NCBI GenBank assembly: GCA_900753285.1
Contig: CAADYN010000036.1
Coordinates: forward strand, 1-18,450
DNA length: 18,450 nt
Origin: Clostridia bacterium
GTDB taxonomy: Bacteria > Bacillota > Clostridia > Oscillospirales > CAG-272
Direction of reading: 5' to 3'
Part shown: positions 7,554 through 14,885 of the stretch, piece by piece
Position numbering within the stretch: the first letter of the stretch is position 1
Layout of the letters: each line of letters opens with the position of its first letter
Notes under the pieces: model-generated
Told to the model about the DNA's origin: nothing
What the model saw: the letters and a program-made list of their open reading frames with translations, nothing else
The model's database searches: none
Made by a program: the position numbers and the translations under genes

Positions 7554-8345
7554 ATGAAATATGTGCTTGTAACGGGAGCTTTCGGCGGAATGGGAAAAAG
7601 CGTGACGAATGCTCTTGTGCGCCGCGGGTTCGGTGTGTTTGCGCTTGACAAAAGAGTGTCCGAGGCAGGAGAAAACGTTATCCCGATAGAATGCGACGTG
7701 ACGGACGAGGAAAGCGTGAAAAATGCCGCGGCTGTGGTTGGTGGGATAACGGATGAGCTTTACGCAGTCCTACACTTTGCTGGAGTGTATATGCTTGACT
7801 CGCTCGCGGAGATGGAAACGGCGGATTTTGAGCGGATTATGCGCATAAACTTCTTCGGGGCGTTTCTCGTGAACAAAGCCTTCATCCCGTACCTGAAAAG
7901 CGGCGGCAGGATCATTATGACCACCAGTGAGCTTGCCACTCTCGATCCGCTTCCGTTCACCGGTATATATGCCGTAAGCAAAACCGCGCTCGACAAATAC
8001 GCGTATTCGCTTGACATGGAGGTTCAGCTTCTCGGTATAAAGGTGTCGGTGCTAAGAGCCGGAGCGGTGAACACGGGAATGCTCGGAGCCTCAACGGACG
8101 CGCTTGAAAAATTCTGTGAGAAGACGAAGCTGTACCAATGCAACGCCGCGAGATTCAGACATATAGTAGACAGCGTCGAAGCAAAGTCGGTGTCTCCCGA
8201 TAAGATAGCCGAAAAGGTGACGTACATACTGGAGAGAAAAAATCCCGCGTTCGCCTACAGTATAAACCGCAATCCACTCCTTTGCTTGCTGAACATTCTG
8301 CCGAAGAGGATGCAGCTGTTCGCGATACGGTGCGTGCTGAGATGA
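7554..8345 (+). CDS. Short-chain dehydrogenase/reductase (SDR)
   Basis: Cytoplasmic NAD(P)-dependent oxidoreductase, 263 residues. The Rossmann nucleotide loop TGAFGGMG is at 7-14, and the CDVT segment (47-50) contacts the adenine in the family. The catalytic tetrad is present: Asn99 (RINFFG), Ser125 (TTSE), Tyr139 and Lys143 (YAVSK). The usual NNAG motif is changed to HFAG (74-77). The C-terminal stretch ending NPLLCLLNILPKRM resembles SDRs related to 17-beta-hydroxysteroid dehydrogenase type 11, but that does not fix the substrate. Ribosome binding is weak (GAAAGAG upstream). The gene has its own promoter and is followed after 39 bases by a large LuxR-type regulator on the same strand, probably co-transcribed. 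Steroid, lipid or polyol substrates are all possible. Confidence 0.9.
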   Translation: MKYVLVTGAFGGMGKSVTNALVRRGFGVFALDKRVSEAGENVIPIECDVTDEESVKNAAAVVGGITDELYAVLHFAGVYMLDSLAEMETADFERIMRINFFGAFLVNKAFIPYLKSGGRIIMTTSELATLDPLPFTGIYAVSKTALDKYAYSLDMEVQLLGIKVSVLRAGAVNTGMLGASTDALEKFCEKTKLYQCNAARFRHIVDSVEAKSVSPDKIAEKVTYILERKNPAFAYSINRNPLLCLLNILPKRMQLFAIRCVLR

Positions 8346-8384
8346 AGAAATTAATAAAGATATCAGTTTCGGGGAGACGATGCC

Positions 8385-10883
8385 ATGCCAAAACCTAAAT
8401 GGAACTTAAACAATATATACATATCCGAAAGGCTTCAGGAGAACCTGCGTCCGATATCGCGCTGTGCGTTTACTACAGTTGTCGCGCCTATGGGATACGG
8501 AAAGACGACCGCCGTGAACTGGTACCTTGAAGAGAGAAGCAGGACGGAAAAAATTCGCGTTATACGGATAAGCGTTTATTCCGACAACCTTGTTATTTTC
8601 TGGAAGAGTGTGCAGGACGCGTTTCTTCGTGCAGGCTGCGGATTCATATACGACTATTCATGCCCTACCGATTCAGCAGGCGGTGGAATGCTTGCGGACG
8701 ACATCTGCCATGAGCTTGCCGGAGATGTGCCGTGCTATATTTTCATCGACGACTTCCATCTTCTGACGGACGAGAGAGCCACAGCTTTCCTTTGTATGCT
8801 CTCAAACAGACTGCCTACAAACATTCACCTGATAGTCGCAAGCCGTGACCGATTTTTACCGGCGGCGGAGATACTGCGTCTCGGCTCAAAGGTGTACCAA
8901 ATCGGCACGGAGCAGCTGCGTCTTAACCATACAGAGCTTGCAGTCTACGCCCACAGATGCGGCACGGAGCTTTCGCAGAGCCAAATTGAAAAGCTGCTTT
9001 ACTCGAGCGAAGGATGGTTTTCCGCGGTTTATCTGAATCTGAGGACGTTTTATGAGAGCGGAGAGCTGCCCGACCGTGAATCAGACATTTATTCCACCTT
9101 CACCGCGGCAATGATATCCCCACTCCCCGAAAATCAGCGTGAATTCCTCGCCGTCATGGGGCTTGCGGATGAGTTTACGATAGAGATGGCGCGGTATGTC
9201 ACGGAAAACGACGACACGGACGAGATTCTCGACACACTGACCGCACAGAACGCGTTTGTGAAGAGACTGTCCGTCGGAAACACCTACCGCTTTCACCATA
9301 TGCTGAAGGAGTGCGCGGAGCATACTTTTCAGTCTCTGCCGGAGGAAAAACAGGCGCGTTACCTCGAAAACTACGGCGCATGGTACGAGGAGCACAAGCA
9401 GTACATCCACGCAATGTCTTCTTACAGACGCGGAGGAGACTTTGACGCGCTACTTGAAGTCATACGCAAGGACAAGGGAATTTTACTCTCGTCTCTTGAG
9501 CCGCGTCTTGTGCTGTCGTTCCTTGACGAATGCTCGGAGGAAACACTGAAAAAGCATCCCTTTGCCGTGCTTGTGCTTATGCGGTGTATGTTCAACTGGC
9601 GGCAGATACCGAAGATGATGCAGCTGAAAGCCTTGCTGATGTCCGCGATTGACGAGCACACCGAAATATCAGCCGAGGAGAGGGGAAACCTCATCGGAGA
9701 ATGCGACCTTATCATGAGCTTCCTCTTCTACAACGATATCAGCGCGATGAGCAGACTTCACAGAAGCGCAAGCAGTCAGATGTCGCGTCCGGCAATAAGC
9801 ATACAGAACAGCGGAGGATGGACCTTCGGCTCTCCTTCTGTGCTTATGATGTTCTATCGAGGGGCAGGGGAGCTTGAGGCTGAGCTATGCGAGATGGACG
9901 AGTGTATGCCGCACTACTACAAGATTACAGAGGGTCACGGGCAGGGTGCGGAGAGAATCATGCGTGCGGAAGCGTATTTCATGCAGGGAAAATTCACCGA
10001 CGCGCACATAGAGCTTGAGAGCGCATATGCCGAGATTGAGGGGAACGGGCAGGAAAACATGGCGCTGTGCTGTGACTTTTTGGCGTGCAGGCTGTCCTTG
10101 TTTGATGATATTGAGGAGAGATACACCTTCGAGGAACGGTACAATCAGCTGCTGAAGCACCACAATTCCGCGTGGCTGAACATCTGGAGCGCGACGGCTG
10201 CCTACTACTATGCGCTGTGCGGAAAGGTTGAGAAAATCCCCGAGGTGTTCGCGTCACACAGGCTTTCGGCGATGAACATTCTCTCCCCCGGCAAGCCCAT
10301 GTACGAGATGATAGAGAATCAGGTGTATCTTGCGCAGGGAGCATACGCTAAGGTGATAGGCAGAAGCACGGAGCAGCTCTCCGTATGTGAAGCGATGCAC
10401 TATGCGCTCGTGTCACTGCACGTGAAAATCCAGACCGCCGCAGCCTATGAAATGCTCGGAAAGCGCAGTGAAGCCGCAGAACTCATTACTTGTGCGCTGA
10501 ACACAGCTGAGGTCGACAATATTGCCATGCCGTTTGCCGAGAATTACCGATATATAAAAGACCTTCTTGACGTGATAGGAGACAAAGCAAATCCGTTTGT
10601 CGGTGAAGTCATTCGTCTCGGCAGGATGTACGAGGAGCGGCAGAAACAGATTGACGGAACGACGTCACGACCACAGAGGTTCAATGTACTGACGGAGCGG
10701 GAATATGAAATAGTCGGATTTATGTCGGAGAGACTTTCCAACCGTGAGATAGCGGAGAAGCTGTTTTTGACCGAGGGAAGTGTGAAGCAGTACATCAAGC
10801 AGATATACTCAAAGCTCGGTATAGAGGGCGACATAAGGACAAAACGCAGACAGCTTTCGGAGATTATGGAAGAAAAGAACTGA
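8385..10883 (+). CDS. MalT-type LuxR-family transcriptional activator (LAL/STAND ATPase)
   Basis: Large 832-residue signal-transducing ATPase regulator. The Walker A loop APMGYGKTT is at 34-42 and the Walker B segment IFIDDFH at 119-125. A long helical, TPR-like sensor region fills the middle (about 340-740). The C-terminus carries a LuxR helix-turn-helix: LTEREYEIV (769-777), then SNREIAEKLFLTEGSVKQYIKQIYSKLGI to about 813. Length and order match MalT, which activates transcription after binding an inducer and ATP. The start follows GGGGAGA (8371-8377) with normal spacing. It sits behind the SDR gene and upstream of the lipoprotein/LemA cluster, so either may be a target; this is inference. 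The inducer is unknown. Two weak hairpins follow the stop codon. Confidence 0.92.
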   Translation: MPKPKWNLNNIYISERLQENLRPISRCAFTTVVAPMGYGKTTAVNWYLEERSRTEKIRVIRISVYSDNLVIFWKSVQDAFLRAGCGFIYDYSCPTDSAGGGMLADDICHELAGDVPCYIFIDDFHLLTDERATAFLCMLSNRLPTNIHLIVASRDRFLPAAEILRLGSKVYQIGTEQLRLNHTELAVYAHRCGTELSQSQIEKLLYSSEGWFSAVYLNLRTFYESGELPDRESDIYSTFTAAMISPLPENQREFLAVMGLADEFTIEMARYVTENDDTDEILDTLTAQNAFVKRLSVGNTYRFHHMLKECAEHTFQSLPEEKQARYLENYGAWYEEHKQYIHAMSSYRRGGDFDALLEVIRKDKGILLSSLEPRLVLSFLDECSEETLKKHPFAVLVLMRCMFNWRQIPKMMQLKALLMSAIDEHTEISAEERGNLIGECDLIMSFLFYNDISAMSRLHRSASSQMSRPAISIQNSGGWTFGSPSVLMMFYRGAGELEAELCEMDECMPHYYKITEGHGQGAERIMRAEAYFMQGKFTDAHIELESAYAEIEGNGQENMALCCDFLACRLSLFDDIEERYTFEERYNQLLKHHNSAWLNIWSATAAYYYALCGKVEKIPEVFASHRLSAMNILSPGKPMYEMIENQVYLAQGAYAKVIGRSTEQLSVCEAMHYALVSLHVKIQTAAAYEMLGKRSEAAELITCALNTAEVDNIAMPFAENYRYIKDLLDVIGDKANPFVGEVIRLGRMYEERQKQIDGTTSRPQRFNVLTEREYEIVGFMSERLSNREIAEKLFLTEGSVKQYIKQIYSKLGIEGDIRTKRRQLSEIMEEKN

Positions 10884-10919
10884 GGATACGCTGAATTAAA
10901 CCTTAAATCAGCGGCTTCC

Positions 10920-10984
10920 TCACCTTTGGTGAATTGTATTTTTTCATGAACCACTGTACTATATAGGTATGGTGGTTTTATTTT
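10920..10984 (+). terminator. Two consecutive weak hairpins, probable terminator of the SDR-luxR unit
   Basis: The first is TCACC/GGTGA (10920-10924, 10928-10932) followed by a T-rich run ending in six T (to 10944). The second pairs AACCACTGTAC (10949-10959) with GTATGGTGGTT (10967-10977), 11 bp with two G-U wobbles and a seven-base loop, followed by TTATTTT. Neither is as strong as the other terminators in the window, so some read-through into the following genes is possible. Confidence 0.5.
10935..10962 (+). promoter_or_regulatory. Possible weak promoter of the lipoprotein/LemA cluster
   Basis: TTGTAT (10935-10940) and TACTAT (10957-10962) are separated by 16 bases and would start transcription near 10969. 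The -10 lies within the second hairpin. The match is modest; I see no better promoter between the luxR-type gene and the DUF2442 gene. Confidence 0.35.
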
Positions 10985-11004
10985 GCGCGAAAGGGGGATT
11001 TTTA

Positions 11005-11250
11005 TTGAAACGGAGATATATTTCCGAGGTAGAGCCGCTGAACGACTATGTTTTGCAAATAGAATTTGTGTCCGGAAGCAGACTGTTTCTCAACATGAAG
11101 CCGTATCTTGACAAAATCAGATTTCATCCGCTCTCTGACCCTAAGGTTTGGAACAGCGCGGTAACAAACGGTATTTTCATTCGTTTCGGCAATGTGGAGC
11201 TTAGTCACGACGAGGTTTTATCTATGGCGGAAGAGGAAATTCAACCCTGA
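11005..11250 (+). CDS. DUF2442 domain protein
   Basis: Small 81-residue cytoplasmic protein that fits the DUF2442 family pattern: an N-terminal VEPLNDYVLQIEFVSGSRLFLNM strand pair, then a KPYLDKIRFHPLSDPKVWNSAV segment, and a C-terminal ELSHDEVLSMA helix. Family function is not established; members are often found beside DUF4160 proteins as a suspected toxin-antitoxin pair, but no DUF4160 partner is present here. I choose the TTG at 11005 because AAGGGGGA (10991-10998) lies at the right distance; the in-frame ATG at 10969 falls inside a hairpin and has no ribosome binding site. It is the first gene of a closely spaced plus-strand series; the next gene starts 34 bases later. Confidence 0.8.
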   Translation: MKRRYISEVEPLNDYVLQIEFVSGSRLFLNMKPYLDKIRFHPLSDPKVWNSAVTNGIFIRFGNVELSHDEVLSMAEEEIQP

Positions 11251-11284
11251 ACCGTGATTTCATTAGACGAAAGGAGAATATTAC

Positions 11285-12088
11285 ATGAAAAGAAAAGCGT
11301 TTTTACTGCTGTTGTGCCTGCTGTTTGTCTCGTGCTCCGCTCAGGACGACTATGACGACGGCGACTACTACGATGGCGACAATTACTACTACGTCGACAC
11401 CGAAAAAGAGCACACGGTGACAAAGGTCGACACAAACGGATTTGCCGGAATCTATATGCCTGAGAACGAGGACAGCGACTGGGACTACATTGACGTTCAC
11501 GACGATGGCACATTCCATCTTTACGGCAAGGAATACGACGTAACGGGATGGATAGGCTACGACGAGGAATTTGACGCCGAATACGCGTACAACGACAGTG
11601 ACGGAAGCGGAAGCCGATTCTATGTAACAGAGGACGAAAGGCTGTACTTCGCGGAATACGGTTATTTCTACAACACAGGAATGGACAATATGTGGTACGA
11701 AGACGACAATGTAGAAACAACTGACGAGAACACCGACAACAGCGATAACGCCGACAATTCCGACGACGTAAGCGAGTACTACAGCTGGAACGCCGAGCTT
11801 TATCAGCGCAATGTCAGCGAATTAGAGGGGATATGGTACTATGACGGCGAGCTTTCCGCGGAAACATACATCGTAATAGACGGAGAGGGTAACTGGAGCT
11901 ATTATCAGAGAGCACCGGGAACGGAAGCCGCCGAGATGGACTACGGTTATCTGACATATTCCGAGGATGAAGCAAGCACATACTACGCGGTATCCCAGCT
12001 TTACGAAGGAGTTGAGTTTAAGGTATTCGATTTCGACGAGGATGAAATAATCTGGGGCGAAAACGGAGCTTACTACCTTATGGAATAA
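11285..12088 (+). CDS. Acidic, tyrosine-rich lipoprotein with an apparently duplicated beta domain
   Basis: Predicted secreted lipoprotein of 267 residues with no name I recognise. The signal peptide ends at FVSC, with Cys17 as lipidation site. The mature protein is strongly acidic and rich in Tyr; residues 21-38 are almost only Asp, Gly, Tyr and Asn. Two similar beta-rich units can be seen: one at about 53-131 starting FAGIYMPE with DDGTFHLY, and one at about 180-266 starting LEGIWYYD with GEGNWSYY. They are joined by a low-complexity Asp/Asn/Glu linker (134-166). A strong AAAGGAG site precedes the start. It is the second gene of the cluster and is followed after 25 bases by another lipoprotein with a related unit. 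It probably sits on the outer face of the membrane; its ligand is unknown. Confidence 0.85.
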   Translation: MKRKAFLLLLCLLFVSCSAQDDYDDGDYYDGDNYYYVDTEKEHTVTKVDTNGFAGIYMPENEDSDWDYIDVHDDGTFHLYGKEYDVTGWIGYDEEFDAEYAYNDSDGSGSRFYVTEDERLYFAEYGYFYNTGMDNMWYEDDNVETTDENTDNSDNADNSDDVSEYYSWNAELYQRNVSELEGIWYYDGELSAETYIVIDGEGNWSYYQRAPGTEAAEMDYGYLTYSEDEASTYYAVSQLYEGVEFKVFDFDEDEIIWGENGAYYLME

Positions 12089-12113
12089 TCAATATTATAT
12101 AGGAGATGATGTA

Positions 12114-13439
12114 ATGAAAAAAATGACAAAAACGATTACACTTCTTGTGTCCGCACTGCTGTGTGTGAGCCTTGTTTCCTGCGGCGAGACTGACTCATAC
12201 GATGACACGGATTACATGGAAGCGGGAGACGACTGGCGCACAACGGGACTTGTTCTCGCAAACGGAGTCATAACCCGAGGCGGAGAAAGCACGGAAGTTT
12301 TGGTGACTGTCGGGGACAACGGTGCGGCTTTCTACTACGATGATGCGGGTCACGTTATTTTTGACGAGGTAGAATATCCCGAGACTATTACGGGAGCGCA
12401 CGACAGATTTGAGAGCATTTCCTTTGACGACATTGACGGCGACGGGGAGAGCGATGTTGTGCTGAATCTGACAGACGATAACGGAGACAGAACCGAGCTT
12501 GTCTGGATATGGAGCGCAGAGGACGGATATGTTTACCGCGACAGCACAGCTCCCGACGTCGGAGAATACGTTGGACTTTGGGGATATGTCGGACAGAATC
12601 TCTGGCTGCGAATTCACGAGGACGCGACATGGGAATTTGTGAACCTGAACGACGAAGTGATAGACAACGGTACGCTGTGGGTCGATGAAAACGGTGTTAC
12701 TCTTCACTTTGACGGAAACGGAGACGTGCTTCAGCTTGACAGAACGGTGAGCGGCGACCTTATAGACATGGCAAACGGCGGCTCTCTTGTTCCTGTGGAT
12801 GAGATTCAGTCGAGCGAGCCTTATTTTGTGCGGAACGGACTTGAGATAAACGCCGAGGTTGACGGAGGGGAATTCTACCTCGACAACGGATTCTGCACAT
12901 ATTTTGAAGGCGGCGCGGACTACAGCAGAACGGAATGCTACTGGGAAGTTAAAACCACAAGCAATACTGTGACAAACGGAGTACGCGAGATAAACTTTGA
13001 CGCGATATGCCGTGTGCCGAGCGGTGCGATTCCATCCTACGAGGAAGGCTGTGCAACGGAGGTTTCGTGCGAGCTGTTTGACTATTACACGGGAATGTGG
13101 CTGACTGATACAAACGAATTCGCAAACTCAAGCCGTGGGGACGACTACTATCTCCACACAGTCAGCTACGGCGGCTCCAGCTCACTTATAGAGTTTTCGT
13201 ATATCACGGAATATGAGTACGAGGTCGGAGATTTTGCGCTCGTCGTGACAAGAAGCTACACCGTATATGTTCCCGAGGATTATGACGGACTTGTTTTCGC
13301 GGCGGAGACTCAGCCTGAAACATACGAGGGATACGACAACAGAATGCTGCGCTACACAAACTCACCCGAAGCCGCACTTCTCGATTTGGAAGAGACGGAC
13401 TCCGCGAATATGTTGTTTTTCCGTTTTTACAATAACTGA
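12114..13439 (+). CDS. Lipoprotein with calcium-loop-like motif and beta domain
   Basis: Predicted secreted lipoprotein of 441 residues, unnamed. The signal peptide ends in the lipobox LVSC with Cys23 as the acylated residue. After an acidic spacer comes a region (about 43-145) containing DIDGDGESDVVL; Asp106, Asp108, Asp110 and Asp114 fit the DxDxDGxxD calcium loop seen in FG-GAP/VCBS and dockerin-type repeats. A unit at about 151-228 (VGLWGYVG, then HEDATWEF) resembles the two units of the preceding lipoprotein. The rest (about 235-441) is a larger, probably beta-rich region with Cys residues near 264, 275, 298, 313 and 319; I do not recognise it. The start follows GGAGATG. The next gene begins only 12 bases after its stop, so co-transcription with the DUF3137 gene is likely. 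Confidence 0.85.
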   Translation: MKKMTKTITLLVSALLCVSLVSCGETDSYDDTDYMEAGDDWRTTGLVLANGVITRGGESTEVLVTVGDNGAAFYYDDAGHVIFDEVEYPETITGAHDRFESISFDDIDGDGESDVVLNLTDDNGDRTELVWIWSAEDGYVYRDSTAPDVGEYVGLWGYVGQNLWLRIHEDATWEFVNLNDEVIDNGTLWVDENGVTLHFDGNGDVLQLDRTVSGDLIDMANGGSLVPVDEIQSSEPYFVRNGLEINAEVDGGEFYLDNGFCTYFEGGADYSRTECYWEVKTTSNTVTNGVREINFDAICRVPSGAIPSYEEGCATEVSCELFDYYTGMWLTDTNEFANSSRGDDYYLHTVSYGGSSSLIEFSYITEYEYEVGDFALVVTRSYTVYVPEDYDGLVFAAETQPETYEGYDNRMLRYTNSPEAALLDLEETDSANMLFFRFYNN

Positions 13440-13451
13440 GCGGGAAACGAG

Positions 13452-14321
13452 ATGAACAATAATCCTATTCCCGTAAGCGACGCTCTCGCGAAAAAGCTCG
13501 GGATGTACCAAAAAATGTCAAGCCTATGCAAGCTTCTCGGAGCTGTGTCGGCGGTCTTGGTTTTCGTAGTGTTTTTCGCAGTGCGGAACAAAGCCGTAAA
13601 ATCCATACTTGATACGGTTCTGTTTTTCGCGGCGTTCGGGCTGATATACGCGGGTAATTTTCTCTATAAAAAAATGAGAGAAACGATGAAAGAACAGCTC
13701 GGCGGCTTTTTCGCGGAGGAATTTGAAAAGGCTTACGGTAAAGACGAGCGTACCGATGAGATGCGCATTGACGAGGCTCTCGTGAAAAAAGTACACCTCC
13801 TTGACGGAAAATGGGAGGAGTGCAGGGTCGAAAATTATCACGAGGGCAGGCACAACGGAACACATTTCTCGGCGGCGAACGTCTTTCTGACCCATGTTTA
13901 CATTGTGGAAAATCCGCACGATGGCAGGGAAACACGCCGCAGCATGGCATTTCAGGGACTTGTGTTCCGCTGTGAGACAAAAGAGCAAAGCACGGTATCC
14001 ATAGTGAAGCAGGAAAGTGTTGTCGGAGAAAATGAGGTAAGCTACAGCTTCAGCGTAACTCCGACAGACGACGGAACGGAATTAAAGCTCACCGAGATAA
14101 TAAACAGGCTTGATAGGGAGCTGATGGGGGAGATATTCGCAGCTCAACTGGAGAACGGCGTGCTTACAGTGGCTCTCAAAACCGACTATGCCTTTGCCGA
14201 GGTCGCGGAAAACGTGAACATGGAGGACATAGGCGCGATAAAGCAGAGCTACATCACCTCTCTCCGCGAATTCGGGCGTATGCTTGACATAATCGAAAAA
14301 AGCGAATTATTCAGCCTTTAA
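13452..14321 (+). CDS. DUF3137 domain membrane protein (first paralogue)
   Basis: Membrane protein of 289 residues with two N-terminal hydrophobic segments (about 27-44 and 51-72) followed by a cytoplasmic-looking domain of roughly 210 residues. I assign it to DUF3137 from the two-helix-plus-domain layout, its WEECRVENYHEGRHNGTHFS segment and its position next to LemA, a known partner. Residues 236-250 (GVLTVALKTDYAFAE) match the corresponding stretch of the second paralogue in this cluster with the same spacing. The ribosome binding site (GGGAAACGAG region) is moderate and lies within the short gap after the lipoprotein gene. No enzymatic motif is visible. Function is not established for the family; a role in envelope or membrane-stress processes is a guess. 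Confidence 0.78.
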   Translation: MNNNPIPVSDALAKKLGMYQKMSSLCKLLGAVSAVLVFVVFFAVRNKAVKSILDTVLFFAAFGLIYAGNFLYKKMRETMKEQLGGFFAEEFEKAYGKDERTDEMRIDEALVKKVHLLDGKWEECRVENYHEGRHNGTHFSAANVFLTHVYIVENPHDGRETRRSMAFQGLVFRCETKEQSTVSIVKQESVVGENEVSYSFSVTPTDDGTELKLTEIINRLDRELMGEIFAAQLENGVLTVALKTDYAFAEVAENVNMEDIGAIKQSYITSLREFGRMLDIIEKSELFSL

Positions 14322-14339
14322 AGATAAGAAAGGACAGAT

Positions 14340-14873
14340 ATGACAGCGTTAATAATAGTAATAATCCTTGCCGTTCTCATAGCGATATGGTGCGTGAGTA
14401 CGGTCAACGACTTCAAAAAGAAAGAGATACGCGTGCAGGAAGGACTTTCCGGCGTTGAAGTGGCTCTCACCAAGAGATATGATATGCTAACAAAGATGCT
14501 CGACACCGCGAAAGGCTACATGGAGCACGAAAACGAGCTGTTCACCAAAGTGATAGAGCTGCGCCGCGGAATGAGCGTGGGAGAAATGAGCAGTGCGGAG
14601 AAGCAAATGAGCGAACTTCAGGGAAAGCTATTTGCTGTTGCCGAGGGATATCCCGAACTTCGTTCCGCTGAGGTATTCACGGAGCTTCAGCACGGAATCA
14701 GAGACGCGGAAGAGCATTTGCAGGCGGCGCGCAGACTTTACAATACAAGCGTAACCTCATATAATACTGCAATCGCGATGTTTCCGGCAAAGCTTCTCGC
14801 AGGCTCACGTCAGCCGAAGGAATTTTTCGCAGCGGACGAGAGCAAGCGTGAAGACGTAAAGATATCGTTCTGA
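14340..14873 (+). CDS. LemA family protein
   Basis: Membrane-anchored protein of 177 residues. One N-terminal transmembrane helix (about 2-20) is followed by a long four-helix-bundle domain. Family hallmarks are VALTKRYDMLTKMLDTAKGYMEHE (41-64), corresponding to the usual KRRxDLIPNLVxTVKGYxxHE segment, and RRLYNTSVTSYNTAIAMFPAKLLAG (131-155), corresponding to YNxxVxxYNxxxxxFPxxLxA. AGAAAGGACAG provides the ribosome binding site. It sits between two DUF3137 genes with gaps of 18 and 12 bases. LemA was first noted as a source of processed surface peptides in Listeria, but its biochemical role remains unclear. Assignment to the family is secure; the job here is unknown. Confidence 0.92.
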   Translation: MTALIIVIILAVLIAIWCVSTVNDFKKKEIRVQEGLSGVEVALTKRYDMLTKMLDTAKGYMEHENELFTKVIELRRGMSVGEMSSAEKQMSELQGKLFAVAEGYPELRSAEVFTELQHGIRDAEEHLQAARRLYNTSVTSYNTAIAMFPAKLLAGSRQPKEFFAADESKREDVKISF

Positions 14874-14885
14874 CAGGAGCAAAAG

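Noticed and set aside
11005..11250. Toxin-antitoxin pair based on DUF2442
   Set aside because: DUF2442 often accompanies DUF4160, but no partner is encoded before or after it here, so a toxin-antitoxin call is not supported.
11241..11720. 159-codon Arg/Cys-rich open frame on the minus strand
   Set aside because: It is antisense to the acidic lipoprotein; Asp/Tyr-rich codons read backwards naturally give Arg, Ser and Val. There is no promoter or ribosome binding site.
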